Made by a program: the position numbers and the translations under genes
Shown: one piece after another, positions 44,159-44,245 of the stretch
How the letters are laid out: the number at the start of each line of letters is the position of its first letter
Position numbering within the stretch: position 1 is the first letter of the stretch
Assembly (NCBI GenBank): GCA_022788085.1
Contig: JALEWA010000169.1
Span: forward strand, 1 to 44,245
Reading direction: 5' to 3'
From: Lachnospiraceae bacterium
GTDB lineage: Bacteria > Bacillota > Clostridia > Lachnospirales > Lachnospiraceae
Length of the DNA stretch: 44,245 bases
The notes under the pieces: model-generated
What the model was told of the DNA's origin: nothing
The model's input: only the letters and a program-made list of their open reading frames with translations
The model's database searches: none

Positions 44159-44245
44159 ATGGCATTCCAGATTTCTGATGCATGTGTTTGCTGTGGAGCA
44201 TGTGAAGCTCAGTGTCCAGTTGGAGCAATCAGCATGGGCGATGGC
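44159..44245 (+). CDS. 2[4Fe-4S] ferredoxin, cut off by the window end
   Basis: The first 29 residues of a clostridial-type ferredoxin: MAFQISDACVCCGAC, then EAQCPVGAIS. Cys9, Cys12, Cys15 and Cys19 are the ligands of a [4Fe-4S] cluster motif (Cys-x2-Cys-x2-Cys-x3-Cys-Pro); Cys11 is extra, where Ser is common. AAGGAGG lies 9 bases upstream. The second cluster motif lies beyond the window. It could supply electrons to the PFL activase next to it, but such ferredoxins serve many pathways. Confidence 0.9.
   Translation, partial: MAFQISDACVCCGACEAQCPVGAISMGDG

Overview
The window looks like a chromosomal segment of an anaerobic, low-GC, spore-lineage Firmicute of the class Clostridia, most likely a Lachnospiraceae (Roseburia/Butyrivibrio/Agathobacter-like). 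This is inferred from gene content rather than from a marker gene: pyruvate formate-lyase with its activase and a clostridial 2[4Fe-4S] ferredoxin, FchA next to FolD, a sodium-type F-ATPase rotor sequence, SleB- and CwlD-type spore or cell-wall hydrolases, MecA, and an agr-type peptide quorum-sensing system. I saw no rRNA, tRNA, transposase, phage gene or CRISPR array.

Layout. (1) 11-2828, minus strand: an agr-like locus in the order response regulator, histidine kinase, terminator, AgrD-like pro-peptide, AgrB-like protease. (2) 3102-5647, minus: an ECF sigma factor, a short zinc-finger anti-sigma protein, a longer zinc-finger anti-sigma protein, and a membrane protein sharing the extracytoplasmic domain of the longer anti-sigma protein. 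(3) 5882-10800, minus: a short Hsp70 and a 1074-residue J-like/TPR protein. (4) 10873-16952, minus: two tandem paralogous secreted proteins resembling clan-A glycoside hydrolases, then a large membrane-anchored protein with a degenerate C39-like tail. (5) 16980-19412, minus: methyltransferase, SurE and a small unknown protein. (6) 19546-26823, minus: complete F1Fo ATP synthase operon (atpZ-I-B-E-F-H-A-G-D-C). (7) 27056-29048: a DUF402 gene (plus), then folD and fchA (minus). (8) 29183-32047, minus: PP2C phosphatase, Ser/Thr kinase and a small membrane protein. (9) 32198-38340, minus: SleB-like hydrolase, upp, rpiB, TsaC/Sua5, CwlD and a GH18 protein. (10) 38341-39061: about 720 bases without a convincing gene, holding a possible small RNA and the mecA promoter. 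(11) 39062-40117: mecA and a convergent DUF1858 gene. (12) 40486-44245, plus: the pyruvate formate-lyase region and the start of a ferredoxin gene.

The most striking observation is that pyruvate formate-lyase is split. The 679-residue PflB keeps the Cys-Cys active site but stops before the glycyl-radical domain. That domain is a separate 79-residue gene with its own ribosome binding site. Between them is a 68-residue, Cys-containing ORF whose first half resembles the start of the glycyl-radical domain but which has no radical glycine loop. Two tandem hairpins separate this ORF from the radical-domain gene. This could be a three-part PFL in which the oxygen-sensitive radical subunit is replaceable and perhaps regulated by the middle protein; that function is inference.

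Many start codons were moved from the longest possible ORF to the codon with the best Shine-Dalgarno spacing; each entry says so where it applies.
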